Source: Bacteroidales bacterium
GTDB taxonomy: Bacteria; Bacteroidota; Bacteroidia; Bacteroidales; UBA932
Length of the DNA stretch: 22,925 nt
NCBI GenBank assembly: GCA_017617475.1
Contig: JAFZWC010000007.1
Location: forward strand, 1-22,925
Direction: 5' to 3'
Positions 1 to 6,925 of the stretch are shown in pieces (the first letter of the stretch is position 1; each line of letters begins with the position of its first letter). Below the pieces are notes generated by a model that saw only the letters and a program-made list of their open reading frames with translations, did no database searches and was not told the DNA's origin. Position numbers and translations under genes: made by a program.

Positions 1-89
1 CGGGTCTGGTCGAAATAGCGGTTGTCGAAGAAATCATTGAAGAATTCGGGCAGCCAGGCATTGTTGGAAGTGTGTCTTGCGGGTAACAT
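1..89 (-). CDS. Hsp20-family small heat-shock protein, N-terminus only (runs off the left edge)
   Basis: Only the first 29 codons are in the window. They begin at an ATG at 89 and read MLPARHTSNNAWLPEFFNDF, followed by FDNRYFDQT. The WLPxxFNDFFDN pattern just after the start is typical of Bacteroidota Hsp20/IbpA-type chaperones, which bind unfolding proteins in the cytoplasm and keep them refoldable. A good Shine-Dalgarno (AGGAG) sits shortly before the ATG, around 99-104. The alpha-crystallin domain lies outside the window, so the family call rests on the N-terminal motif alone. A long palindrome lies 120-175 bases upstream and may be linked to its control. It is on the same strand as the antitoxin gene at 303-551 but separated from it by a terminator. 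Confidence 0.72.
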   Translation of the reverse strand, partial: MLPARHTSNNAWLPEFFNDFFDNRYFDQT

Positions 90-210
90 AGTATTGGTCT
101 CCTATACTTTATTTGTTTAACTTCTTTTTGTCTTGCTCCCTTGCGGGAACGACTTCATATACACAAACCCGGGGCCAATGCCAAATTTGCCGAAAAATTA
201 TCAAAACGGG

Positions 211-263
211 GACAAAATGACACAAATCCCTGCCGATTTGGCAGAGATTTATGTCAAAATGTC
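211..263. promoter_or_regulatory. 53-bp imperfect palindrome upstream of hsp20
   Basis: Two 17-base arms, TGACACAAATCCCTGCC (218-234) and GGCAGAGATTTATGTCA (240-256), face each other across a 5-base loop and match at 15 of 17 positions. In a minus-strand transcript both mismatches become G-U pairs. Outside them comes a further symmetric layer, GACA-AAA (211-217) and AAA-TGTC (257-263). The element lies between the antitoxin terminator and the hsp20 start, and belongs to no convincing ORF. It could be a DNA operator for heat-shock control or a structured RNA leader. The symmetry is seen; the function is inferred. Confidence 0.5.
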
Positions 264-275
264 GAATATTGATAG

Positions 276-304
276 AAAAAAGAACAGGGTAGCTGTCCCC
301 TGTC
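276..304 (-). terminator. Rho-independent terminator of the ParD-type gene
   Basis: Read on the minus strand, ACAGGG and CCCTGT (303-298 and 289-284) form a 6-bp stem around an 8-base loop, followed by TTCTTTTTT. The stem begins inside the TGA stop codon of the antitoxin gene (305-303), so transcription should end almost at the stop codon, leaving no room for a partner cistron. Confidence 0.65.
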
Positions 305-551
305 ATACTTCGCCATGTTTGCGCGCTTTCATCTGCTGCAGGTGCTCCTGCGGATCGAAATCATCTACTATTCCACTGTTGATCCCCTCCTCGATGGCAG
401 AGCGGAGCGCGGCCATTTTCTGTTCCTGATCTTCCAGAAGACGAAGACCGGAACGAATGACCTCGCTGGCGTTATTGTAACGCCCGCTCACGATGCTTGA
501 TTGGATAAAGGCCTCGAAATGGGCACCAAGTGCTACGGAAGTTGTTTTCAT
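303..551 (-). CDS. Solitary ParD-family ribbon-helix-helix antitoxin
   Basis: An 82-residue protein starting MKTTSVALGAHFEAFIQ. The N-terminal strand followed by FIQSSIVSGRYNNASEVIRSGLR matches the ParD/CC2985-type ribbon-helix-helix DNA-binding domain (residues about 2-45). The tail EEGINSGIVDDFDPQEHL is the acidic segment that normally wraps the ParE toxin. ParD proteins dimerise, repress their own promoter and neutralise ParE. No ParE-like frame follows: a terminator overlaps the stop codon. The ATG at 551 is preferred over an in-frame TTG at 566, because the promoter puts the transcript start near 562 and the ATG start gives the typical N-terminus. It is either an antitoxin orphan left after toxin loss or a stand-alone repressor. 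Confidence 0.8.
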   Translation of the reverse strand: MKTTSVALGAHFEAFIQSSIVSGRYNNASEVIRSGLRLLEDQEQKMAALRSAIEEGINSGIVDDFDPQEHLQQMKARKHGEV

Positions 552-568
552 GCGCAAATCATTCAAGG

Positions 569-600
569 CAAAGTTACCAATATTTCATAACAATTCCAAA
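569..600 (-). promoter_or_regulatory. Bacteroidota-type promoter of the ParD-type gene, with possible operator
   Basis: On the minus strand TTTG (600-597) is followed after exactly 20 bases by TAACTTTG (576-569). Both boxes match the Bacteroides consensus (TTTG, 19-21 bases, TAnnTTTG) perfectly. The transcript should start near 562, about 11 bases before the ATG at 551. An inverted repeat AATATTT/AAATATT (579-585 and 598-604) spans the promoter and could be the autorepression site expected for a ParD protein. Confidence 0.7.
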
Positions 601-602
601 TA

Positions 603-2756
603 TTATGGGTCAATGACGAGCATGGCGAGGGTGTCGCGGTTGACGGGCGGGCCGGCGGAGAAATAGACGAAGGCCGTACCGCCTTTGCGGGGGTGGATCG
701 TGATGCCGAAGCCGTCCGGGTCGATGTCGTAGCTGTAGAGATCGGCGACCCGCTCGTCGTCGTCCCAGGCGACGGGCTCGATGGTCATCGGGGTGGTGGA
801 AGGGGAGACGTCGCACCAGATGTGGTAGGATTCGCTGCTGGAGCATTCGTTGTAGGCGGCGGGGTGGAGGTCGAAGCGCTTGCGGACGGTAAGACCGCTC
901 TTGTCGACGCGCCAGGGATGGCCCTGCAGGCCGTCGCCTTCGGGGGTGATGACATAGGTATAATGGGCGCCGCGGCGGACGGAGAAGTCCGTGGAGCCTT
1001 CGCCGAGGTAGAAGCGGTAGATGAGATAATGGTCGATGTCGCCGGTCCAGTCGTCGGAGGCGTAGTCGATGTGCAGCTCGATATAGGAGCAGACGTTCTT
1101 CCTGGGGCTGCCGTCGGGCAGCACCTTGTCTTTCGGGTCCACCGGCGGATCCAGCAGCTGCCCCTGGACATTTTCCAGCAGGTAGAGGTCCAGCGTGCCG
1201 CTCCTGCCGCTGCCCGTGCGGACGTTCAGCGGGTCGACGGCCGTCCCTTCCTTGTAGAAGCCTTTGGCATAGAGGTCCCGCTCCGTCTCGGCGCGGCTTT
1301 CCCCGAAAAGGGATGCCACTTTGGCACAGTTGCCGACTTCGACGCTGCGGATGTCGAAGCGGAGGTCGCTGTCGAGGCAGCTGCGGTCCAGCTGCAGCGT
1401 GACTTTGGCCATCAGGCGCTGCAGGGGGATGGTGACGGCCCCGGTCTCGCCGGCGGTGAAATCGACCCGCCCGGTCATGGGGAGGCCGCGGGTGTATTCG
1501 TCGGGATAGACGAGATAATAGCGGCTGGCGGCGAGTTCCTCCCAGGATCGGATGCCCCCGAGTTCATAGCCGATGTTGGCACAGGCGACGAGGCGGTATG
1601 CCAGCGGAGAGAGCAGGTCGAAGCTGATTTCCGGGTCGTCTTTCCATTCCCGCGACGACCACCAGCGGCGCTCCTGGAGGAGGCCGTCCTCCGTGAAAAG
1701 GAAGAGGTTGAGGTCGGAGATCAGGTCCTCGTCGTCGGGGTCGGAGGACTGCAGCTGGATCCGCTGCCGGAAGGGGACGGTCTCCGGATCCTTCTCATCC
1801 CATCCGCGCACCGTCAGGCCGACGCGGGCGGCTGCGGGATCCAACGGCTCGTCGGGCGTCTTCGCGCCGGTCATGGTGAGGGTGACGTCGAAGACGTAAG
1901 AGCAATTCCGCTGCGGCCCGGGGAGGGTGATGGGGTAGTACCAGGTCTCGCCGAGCAGGTCGGCCTGGATGACGAGACGCGTCAGGGGAGAGCCGGGGCC
2001 TTCCTCGACGGCCGGGTTGGCATAGCAGAAAAGGTCCGTGTCCGGCGATGCGTCGGGCAGGGTGTCATAGCTGGAAGGGTAGTTGTCTTCCTCGGGGAAC
2101 AGGCGGGTCTCGCAGCCCGCGCCGGTAAGGAAGATGCGCACGTTCTCCACCTGCGCACCGGCATAGGCGCGTCCGCTGAAATCGGTCTTGAGGGAGCGGA
2201 GGGAGATGCGGCACGACAACGGCGTCAGTTCCAGGACGCCCGTTTCGTCATAGCCGTCGCCGACGCGCAGCTGACCGGTCATGACCGGTGCGTCGGGAGA
2301 GTCCTCCCCGAGGCTGCAGCGAAGTTTGGAGAGGTCTTCCAGCGTACGGATTTCGTCGAGGCGGTATTCCCTGTCCGGCAGATTGGTTACGGCCACGGCG
2401 ATGCGGTCGCGGCGGGCGGAGGAGCAGGTCACGAGGTCGCCTTCCCCGTCCCAGCTCTGCCAGGCGTCGAGGATGCCCGTTTCGGCGTCATAGATAAAGA
2501 TGTCGGCGTGCCGGACCTCCGCCTGGGGATGAGTTACTGAAGGTACCAGGCGGAGGCGGGTCGGAGGCGGCAGTTGGGGGACCGCCTCTTGTCGGCATGC
2601 GATCAGAGAAAGGGCCGGCAGAATTGCAGAGAATACCAGGCGAAGGAGTGAGATGCCTGGTGATGGTTGTGCAGCCGAACGGCCGCGCTGGGCAGAAGGA
2701 ACCATCGGGGTCCGGCCCTGGATTTGGGACTTTATGTCGGAATGCGTCGCAGTCAT
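603..2756 (-). CDS. Fimbrillin-type (FimB/Mfa2 / DUF4906-like) lipoprotein with two tandem modules
   Basis: A 717-residue predicted lipoprotein. A hydrophobic stretch ends in the lipobox LIAC (Cys54), so the mature protein should be lipid-anchored in the envelope. Two similar modules follow. The first (about 65-310) has ADIFIYDAETGILDAWQSW, a VTNLPD segment and PVMTGQL. The second (about 330-625) repeats the order as LNLFLFTEDGLLQERRWW, VACANIGYELGG and LPMTGRVDF, and ends with DFSVRRGAHYTYVITPEG. This pattern resembles the FimB/Mfa2 fimbrillin-anchor and DUF4906 families, which anchor or terminate surface pili. A C-terminal beta-rich region (625-717) follows. The n-region before the signal core is long; Met18 (2705) is an alternative start. 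A TAGTTTTG box at 2780-2773 supports Met1. No other pilus gene is adjacent. Family placement is moderate. Confidence 0.65.
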   Translation of the reverse strand: MTATHSDIKSQIQGRTPMVPSAQRGRSAAQPSPGISLLRLVFSAILPALSLIACRQEAVPQLPPPTRLRLVPSVTHPQAEVRHADIFIYDAETGILDAWQSWDGEGDLVTCSSARRDRIAVAVTNLPDREYRLDEIRTLEDLSKLRCSLGEDSPDAPVMTGQLRVGDGYDETGVLELTPLSCRISLRSLKTDFSGRAYAGAQVENVRIFLTGAGCETRLFPEEDNYPSSYDTLPDASPDTDLFCYANPAVEEGPGSPLTRLVIQADLLGETWYYPITLPGPQRNCSYVFDVTLTMTGAKTPDEPLDPAAARVGLTVRGWDEKDPETVPFRQRIQLQSSDPDDEDLISDLNLFLFTEDGLLQERRWWSSREWKDDPEISFDLLSPLAYRLVACANIGYELGGIRSWEELAASRYYLVYPDEYTRGLPMTGRVDFTAGETGAVTIPLQRLMAKVTLQLDRSCLDSDLRFDIRSVEVGNCAKVASLFGESRAETERDLYAKGFYKEGTAVDPLNVRTGSGRSGTLDLYLLENVQGQLLDPPVDPKDKVLPDGSPRKNVCSYIELHIDYASDDWTGDIDHYLIYRFYLGEGSTDFSVRRGAHYTYVITPEGDGLQGHPWRVDKSGLTVRKRFDLHPAAYNECSSSESYHIWCDVSPSTTPMTIEPVAWDDDERVADLYSYDIDPDGFGITIHPRKGGTAFVYFSAGPPVNRDTLAMLVIDP

Positions 2757-2772
2757 CGCTTTCGTTTTGTCG

Positions 2773-2780
2773 CAAAACTA
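2773..2780 (-). promoter_or_regulatory. Candidate -7 box for the fimbrillin-type lipoprotein gene
   Basis: TAGTTTTG on the minus strand matches TAnnTTTG exactly and lies 17 bases before the ATG at 2756, implying a leader of roughly 10 bases. No clear TTTG box is found at the usual distance upstream, so confidence is limited. Confidence 0.4.
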
Positions 2781-2849
2781 GGCGTTGCCCGATGAAAAGA
2801 GCGCATTTTTGGGGCTCCGGATGTGTGATTTTTTATCTTTCTTATCGGT

Positions 2850-2884
2850 TTTGTCTCTTTCTTGTCGAAAAAATAGTAACTTTG
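2850..2884 (+). promoter_or_regulatory. Candidate promoter of the DUF47 gene
   Basis: TAACTTTG at 2877-2884 is a full match to the Bacteroidota -7 box. TTTG at 2850-2853 could be the -33 box, but the 23-base spacing is longer than the usual 19-21. The predicted transcript start is near 2891, about 16 bases before the ATG at 2907. Confidence 0.5.
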
Positions 2885-2906
2885 GATTTGACTAAAACGA
2901 ATAGCC

Positions 2907-3560
2907 ATGAATATTTTTCAGCGTATCGGCCGTTCTTTCGCCCCGAGAACGGACTTTGTCCCGATTTTCACCCGGCAAGTTGACTTCCTGTGCCAGAGTG
3001 CCGACGCCCTGGTAGCCATGCTGGAGACGGGGGACCCTGCCGAACGCCGCAAACAGGAGCGCGTCACCAAGATGTGCGAGGTGCAGGGCGATGCCGTCCT
3101 GGCCGAATTCAGCGAAATGCTCAAGGGCCGGATGATCGCTTCCCTCAGCAAACTGGATATCCAGCAGATCGCCATGTCCATGGACGACTGTCTCGATGTC
3201 ACGAAAGATGCGGCGAAGGCCATCCATATCTATAACCCCGCCAAGATAGACCCCCAGCTGCTGGATCTCGCCCAGCTGATCCGGCGGGAGGCGGAAGCGC
3301 TGAAAGACCTCATGCCGCAGTTGAAGGATGTAAAGGGCAATTTCCAGAAGCTGATGCTGCACTGCGACCAGGTCAAGGAACTGGAGCACGCCGCAGACGA
3401 TGTCTATGAAGAGTATATCGGCTACATCTTCGAGAAGGAGCCGGACCTGCGGGAAATGACCAAATACAAGAACCTCGCGGAGCTCTTCGAAAAGGTGACG
3501 GACATGGAGAAGAAGGTGGCGGACGATGTCCGAAAACTCGTCATCAAACACAATGGCTGA
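2907..3560 (+). CDS. DUF47 / PhoU-like protein (Pit accessory family)
   Basis: A 217-residue, all-helical, soluble protein of the DUF47 (TIGR00153-type, PhoU-like) family. The start MNIFQRIGRSFAPRTDFVPIF is followed by repeated helices rich in the conserved acidic positions. These include EVQGDAVLAEFSEML, SMDDCLDVTKDAAKA and KELEHAADDVYEEYI, which corresponds to the metal-binding E/D-xxx-D pattern of PhoU folds. Family members are usually encoded beside a Pit-type inorganic phosphate transporter and are thought to regulate it from the cytoplasm. Here no Pit gene follows; a strong terminator comes 17 bases after the stop. The length is normal. The gene is its own transcription unit, divergent from the fimbrillin-type lipoprotein gene. 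Confidence 0.85.
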   Translation: MNIFQRIGRSFAPRTDFVPIFTRQVDFLCQSADALVAMLETGDPAERRKQERVTKMCEVQGDAVLAEFSEMLKGRMIASLSKLDIQQIAMSMDDCLDVTKDAAKAIHIYNPAKIDPQLLDLAQLIRREAEALKDLMPQLKDVKGNFQKLMLHCDQVKELEHAADDVYEEYIGYIFEKEPDLREMTKYKNLAELFEKVTDMEKKVADDVRKLVIKHNG

Positions 3561-3575
3561 TTAATAATAAGGTAT

Positions 3576-3609
3576 AAAAAAGACCCGCTCTGCATGAGCG
3601 GGTCTTTTT
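3576..3609. terminator. Bidirectional rho-independent terminator between the DUF47 gene and nqrF
   Basis: AGACCCGCTC (3581-3590) pairs perfectly with GAGCGGGTCT (3596-3605) around a TGCAT loop, and A and T runs flank the stem on both sides. The T run follows the stem in both directions, so it can end transcription of both convergent units: the DUF47 gene (plus) and the nqr operon (minus). Confidence 0.9.
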
Positions 3610-3625
3610 GTAGGGCACTTGGCGA

Positions 3626-4900
3626 TTAACCGCCGAAGTTGTCGAAGAGGATGCTCTCCGGTGCGACGCCGAGGGAGTCGAGCAGGTCGCACACGCACTG
3701 GGTCATCATCGGCGGACCGCACATGAAGTACTTGATGTCCTCGGGAGCCTCGTGGTTCTTGAGGTAGGTCTCGTTCATCACGTTGTGGACAAAGCCGGGG
3801 GTGTACTTCACGCCTGCGGCATCGGCGGCCGGATCCGGACGGTCGAGGGCGAGGTGGAAGTGGAAGTTCGGGAAGTCCTTTTCGATCTCGGCGAAGTCCT
3901 CGAGATAGAAGGCTTCGACCAGGGCGCGGGCGCCATAGAAGAAGTGGACCTCCTTCTTGGTCTTCAGCGTCTTGAACAGGTGCATGATGTGGCTGCGGAG
4001 CGGAGCCATGCCGGCGCCGCCGCCCACGAAGACGTATTCCTGGCTGTCCGGGTCGTCCTTCGGGAGGAGGAACTCGCCGTAAGGGCCGCTGATCCAGACC
4101 TTGTCACCCGGCTTGCGGGAGAAGACATAGGTCGAGGCGATGCCCGGAGGCACGCCGGGGACGAACTTGAAGACGCCCTTCGGCTGGGTCCTGTCGAACG
4201 GAGGGGTGGCGATACGGACGTTCAGTTTGATGAGGTCCTTCTCGGCCGGATACGAGGCCATGGAATAGGCACGGATCGTCGGGACCGTGTTCTTGAACTT
4301 CAGGCCCGTGATGCCGTACTTGTCCCAGTCGCCCTTGTAGATGTCGGCTACGCCCATGTCGGAGAAGTCGGCCTCATATTCAGGGATGTCAATCTGGATG
4401 TACTCACCGCTCTTGAAGTCAATGTGCTCGCCTTCCGGAAGCCGCACGGTGAATTCCTTGATAAAGGTGGCCACGTTGTCGTTGGAAATGACCTCGCATT
4501 CCAGTTTCTTGACGCTGAGGGCGCTTTCCGGAACGGCGATCTGGATGTTGTCCTTCACCTTGACCTGGCAGCCCAGACGCCAGCCTTCCTTGATCTGCTT
4601 GCGGGAGAAGAAGCCCGTCTCAGTGGGAAGGATGGTGCCGCCGCCTTCAATGACCTGCAGTTTGCACTGGCCGCAGTTGGCCTTTCCGCCGCAGGCCGAC
4701 GGCAGGAAGATGCCGTGGTCGGCCAGGGTATGCATGACGTCTCCGCCGGGGGCTGCCTCAATTTCCTTGGTGCCGTTGTTGATGTTGATCTTGACGGTTC
4801 CGGAAGGGGTTACGGCAGCCTTGATAACCAGCAGAAGGGCTACAAGAATCAGTGTCAATACTGTAATGACAATGACAGAGAAGATAATGGTGTTTCCCAT
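3626..4900 (-). CDS. nqrF: Na+-NQR subunit F (NADH-oxidising 2Fe-2S/FAD subunit)
   Basis: A 424-residue subunit where electrons enter the sodium-pumping NADH:ubiquinone/menaquinone oxidoreductase. One N-terminal membrane helix (residues about 5-27) anchors it. A ferredoxin domain carries the 2Fe-2S ligands Cys70, Cys76, Cys79 and Cys111 (CGGKANCGQC motif). An FNR-type module follows, with RAYSMAS (210-216) for FAD and GGGAGMAP (293-300) and CGPPMM (394-399) for NADH. The C-terminus, ESILFDNFGG, is the usual NqrF ending. It is the last gene of nqrABCDEF, 12 bases after nqrE. Its strong Shine-Dalgarno (AGGAGG) overlaps the nqrE stop codon. It ends before the bidirectional terminator. Confidence 0.97.
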   Translation of the reverse strand: MGNTIIFSVIVITVLTLILVALLLVIKAAVTPSGTVKININNGTKEIEAAPGGDVMHTLADHGIFLPSACGGKANCGQCKLQVIEGGGTILPTETGFFSRKQIKEGWRLGCQVKVKDNIQIAVPESALSVKKLECEVISNDNVATFIKEFTVRLPEGEHIDFKSGEYIQIDIPEYEADFSDMGVADIYKGDWDKYGITGLKFKNTVPTIRAYSMASYPAEKDLIKLNVRIATPPFDRTQPKGVFKFVPGVPPGIASTYVFSRKPGDKVWISGPYGEFLLPKDDPDSQEYVFVGGGAGMAPLRSHIMHLFKTLKTKKEVHFFYGARALVEAFYLEDFAEIEKDFPNFHFHLALDRPDPAADAAGVKYTPGFVHNVMNETYLKNHEAPEDIKYFMCGPPMMTQCVCDLLDSLGVAPESILFDNFGG

Positions 4901-4912
4901 ATTGCAGCCCTC

Positions 4913-5509
4913 CTACAGTGAAATGCCCATGAAGGTCATGAAGGCAATGCCCATGAGACCTACGGTGATAAAGGTGATTCCCAGGCCCTTGAGTGCCGGG
5001 GGAACGTTGGAGTAACTCATCTTTTCCCGGATGGCGGCCAGGGAGACAATGGCCAGGAACCAGCCCAGGCCGGAACCCAGGGAGTAAACGGTGGCCTCTC
5101 CAATGTTCAGGAAGTCTTTCTGCTGCATGAACAGGGAACCGCCCAGGATGGCGCAGTTCACGGCAATCAGCGGCAGGAAGATGCCCAGGGAAGAGTAGAG
5201 CTCCGGTGAGAACTTCTCCACCACCATTTCTACAATCTGCACTATGGCGGCGATGACGGCAATGAAGACAATGAAACTGAGGAAGCTCAGGTCCACGCCT
5301 TTGATCAGGGCGTCAGGTGCCAGCACGTAAGTGTTCAGGAGATAGTTGATGGGGAGGGTAACCAGCAACACGAAGATAACCGCGACACCCAGGCCGGCAG
5401 CCGTCTTCACATTCTTCGAAACTGCCAGGAATGAGCACATTCCCAGGAAGTAAGCGAAGATCATATTGTCCACAAAGATGGACTTGGTGAATAAGCTAAG
5501 ATATTCCAT
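4913..5509 (-). CDS. nqrE: Na+-NQR subunit E (membrane)
   Basis: A 198-residue, six-helix membrane subunit of the sodium-translocating NADH:quinone oxidoreductase. NqrE pairs with the homologous NqrD as an inverted pair in the membrane. Cys25 in GMCSFL and Cys119 in VNCAILGG match the cysteines that, with two from NqrD, hold the intramembrane iron or iron-sulfur centre described for the Vibrio enzyme. The length is standard. It lies 12 bases after nqrD and 12 before nqrF, in the canonical order. No convincing Shine-Dalgarno precedes it, which suggests translation coupled to nqrD. Confidence 0.96.
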   Translation of the reverse strand: MEYLSLFTKSIFVDNMIFAYFLGMCSFLAVSKNVKTAAGLGVAVIFVLLVTLPINYLLNTYVLAPDALIKGVDLSFLSFIVFIAVIAAIVQIVEMVVEKFSPELYSSLGIFLPLIAVNCAILGGSLFMQQKDFLNIGEATVYSLGSGLGWFLAIVSLAAIREKMSYSNVPPALKGLGITFITVGLMGIAFMTFMGISL

Positions 5510-5521
5510 AAGGCGTCAGGG

Positions 5522-6136
5522 TTATTTCTCTTGCAGGTCTTTCTGGATGCTGCGCTGCACCCACACGATGCATCCCAGGAGGATGAGCGCGAAGGGCGGC
5601 AGGATAACCAGGTTGTTGGGAACATAGCCAAAGCGGTTCAGGATGTCAATGCCGAACAGCGTGCCGCTGCCCAGGAGCTCCCTGAAGAAGGCTACAATAA
5701 TAAGGATAAGGCCATAGCCGGCGCCGTTGGCCACACCGTCAAGGAAGCTGGGCCAGGGGCTGTTGCCCAGGGCGAAAGCCTCAATGCGGCCCATCACAAT
5801 ACAGTTGGTGATGATAAGGCCGATGTAAACGCTCAGCTGCTTGTCAATGGCGTAGGTTGCCTCAAAGCTCTTGAGAATCTGGTCTACCAGAATCACCATC
5901 ATGGCCACCACCACCAGCTGTACTATGATACGTACGCGGCCGGGGATGGTTTTGCGCAGGATAGAGAGGATGAGGCTGGAGATGCCGCAGACCACAATCA
6001 CGGAGAGGGCCATGACCAGCGCGCCCTTCAGGGTGACGGTAACCGCCAGCGAAGAGCAGATACCCAGCACCAGGACGGTGATAGGATTACCCTTGAAGAT
6101 AGGGTTCAGGATGGTTTCTTTCAGTTTTGCGTTCAT
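5522..6136 (-). CDS. nqrD: Na+-NQR subunit D (membrane)
   Basis: A 204-residue membrane subunit, homologous to NqrE, of the sodium pump. Cys27 (GICSSL) and Cys112 (TNCIVMGR) correspond to the cysteine pair that contributes to the intramembrane iron centre shared with NqrE. Six hydrophobic helices are visible. The start is 3 bases after the nqrC stop. The Shine-Dalgarno (GGAGGA) lies within the last codons of nqrC, so the two are translationally coupled. Confidence 0.96.
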   Translation of the reverse strand: MNAKLKETILNPIFKGNPITVLVLGICSSLAVTVTLKGALVMALSVIVVCGISSLILSILRKTIPGRVRIIVQLVVVAMMVILVDQILKSFEATYAIDKQLSVYIGLIITNCIVMGRIEAFALGNSPWPSFLDGVANGAGYGLILIIVAFFRELLGSGTLFGIDILNRFGYVPNNLVILPPFALILLGCIVWVQRSIQKDLQEK

Positions 6137-6139
6137 GGC

Positions 6140-6913
6140 TTATTCCTCCGTTATGTTAAGGAAGTACTTGGCGTAGGCGCCCAGCCAGGTGTCAATGGCG
6201 GCGTCCAGGCCCTGTGAGGTCATGGTGGCGCCGGAGATGGCATCTATCTGGTTGTCTTTGACGGACTTGCCTTCTGCATCCTTGGGGGCGCCGCCCTTGA
6301 CAATGTCAAAGACGTCGGCGTCGTTGAAGTCTGCGACCTCTCCCTGGAACTGGGCCTGGAACGAAGGGTCGTCCTTGATTTTGGCACCCAGGCCGGCGGT
6401 CTCTGACTCATGGTCAAAGTAGGCACCGCCTATGGTGCGGGCATCGGCCTCAAAGGAGATATAGCCCCAGATGGGACCCCACAAGCCGGCACCGTAGATG
6501 GGAACCACCGTGCGGCCGTTGCGGAATACGAAGACGGGAATCTGGGGTTCGCCGGTCTTGTTGGCGCCGCCCTTGATGTTGTAGTTCTGGCGTTTGAGGG
6601 CCTTGGGGCTGTAAACCTCCAGGTCTTCGCGCGCGGTGGAGAGTTCGCTTACGCGGGTGCCTTCCAGGTCAATGACAAAAGCCTCTGACACTTCCTGGGC
6701 GTACTTGTCCAGCACGGCCACGTTGCCCATGCCGCTCAGTTCGGCCTTGGTGCCGTAACCGGCGGCGGTAAGCATCTGGGAAATGGTGTCGGCCTTCTCA
6801 TTGGCGTCCTGCTTGCTCTTGAGGCTTTGGGATACAAATGCCAGGAGCGCTGCCACTACCACCACAATAACCGTGGTGTAGATAACTGTATATACGTTGT
6901 TATTGGTATTCAT
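6140..6913 (-). CDS. nqrC: Na+-NQR subunit C (covalent FMN)
   Basis: A 257-residue subunit with one N-terminal membrane helix (about 8-28) and a periplasm-facing domain. The motif ISGATMTS (227-233) contains Thr230, the expected attachment site for FMN through a phosphoester bond, added by the flavin transferase ApbE. LWGPIWGY (about 144-151) is another conserved NqrC/RnfG signature. The gene is 12 bases after nqrB and has a purine-rich AAAGGA Shine-Dalgarno. No apbE gene lies in the window, so the transferase must be encoded elsewhere. Confidence 0.96.
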   Translation of the reverse strand: MNTNNNVYTVIYTTVIVVVVAALLAFVSQSLKSKQDANEKADTISQMLTAAGYGTKAELSGMGNVAVLDKYAQEVSEAFVIDLEGTRVSELSTAREDLEVYSPKALKRQNYNIKGGANKTGEPQIPVFVFRNGRTVVPIYGAGLWGPIWGYISFEADARTIGGAYFDHESETAGLGAKIKDDPSFQAQFQGEVADFNDADVFDIVKGGAPKDAEGKSVKDNQIDAISGATMTSQGLDAAIDTWLGAYAKYFLNITEE

Positions 6914-6925
6914 AGCGCAGGTCCT

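Noticed and set aside
109..306. 65-codon minus-strand frame whose ATG overlaps the antitoxin stop (ATGA), at first sight a ParE toxin
   Set aside because: It has no ParE motif, runs through the terminator and the palindrome, and starts inside the terminator stem.
133..429. 98-codon plus-strand frame opposite the antitoxin
   Set aside because: It is antisense to a clear ribbon-helix-helix gene, with Cys/Ser-rich composition and no family resemblance.
693..2540. 615-codon open frame on the plus strand, antisense to the fimbrillin-type lipoprotein
   Set aside because: Its composition (runs of Gly, Val, Asp, Ala) is that of a shadow frame in GC-rich DNA; the opposite strand has a signal peptide, lipobox and family-like motifs.
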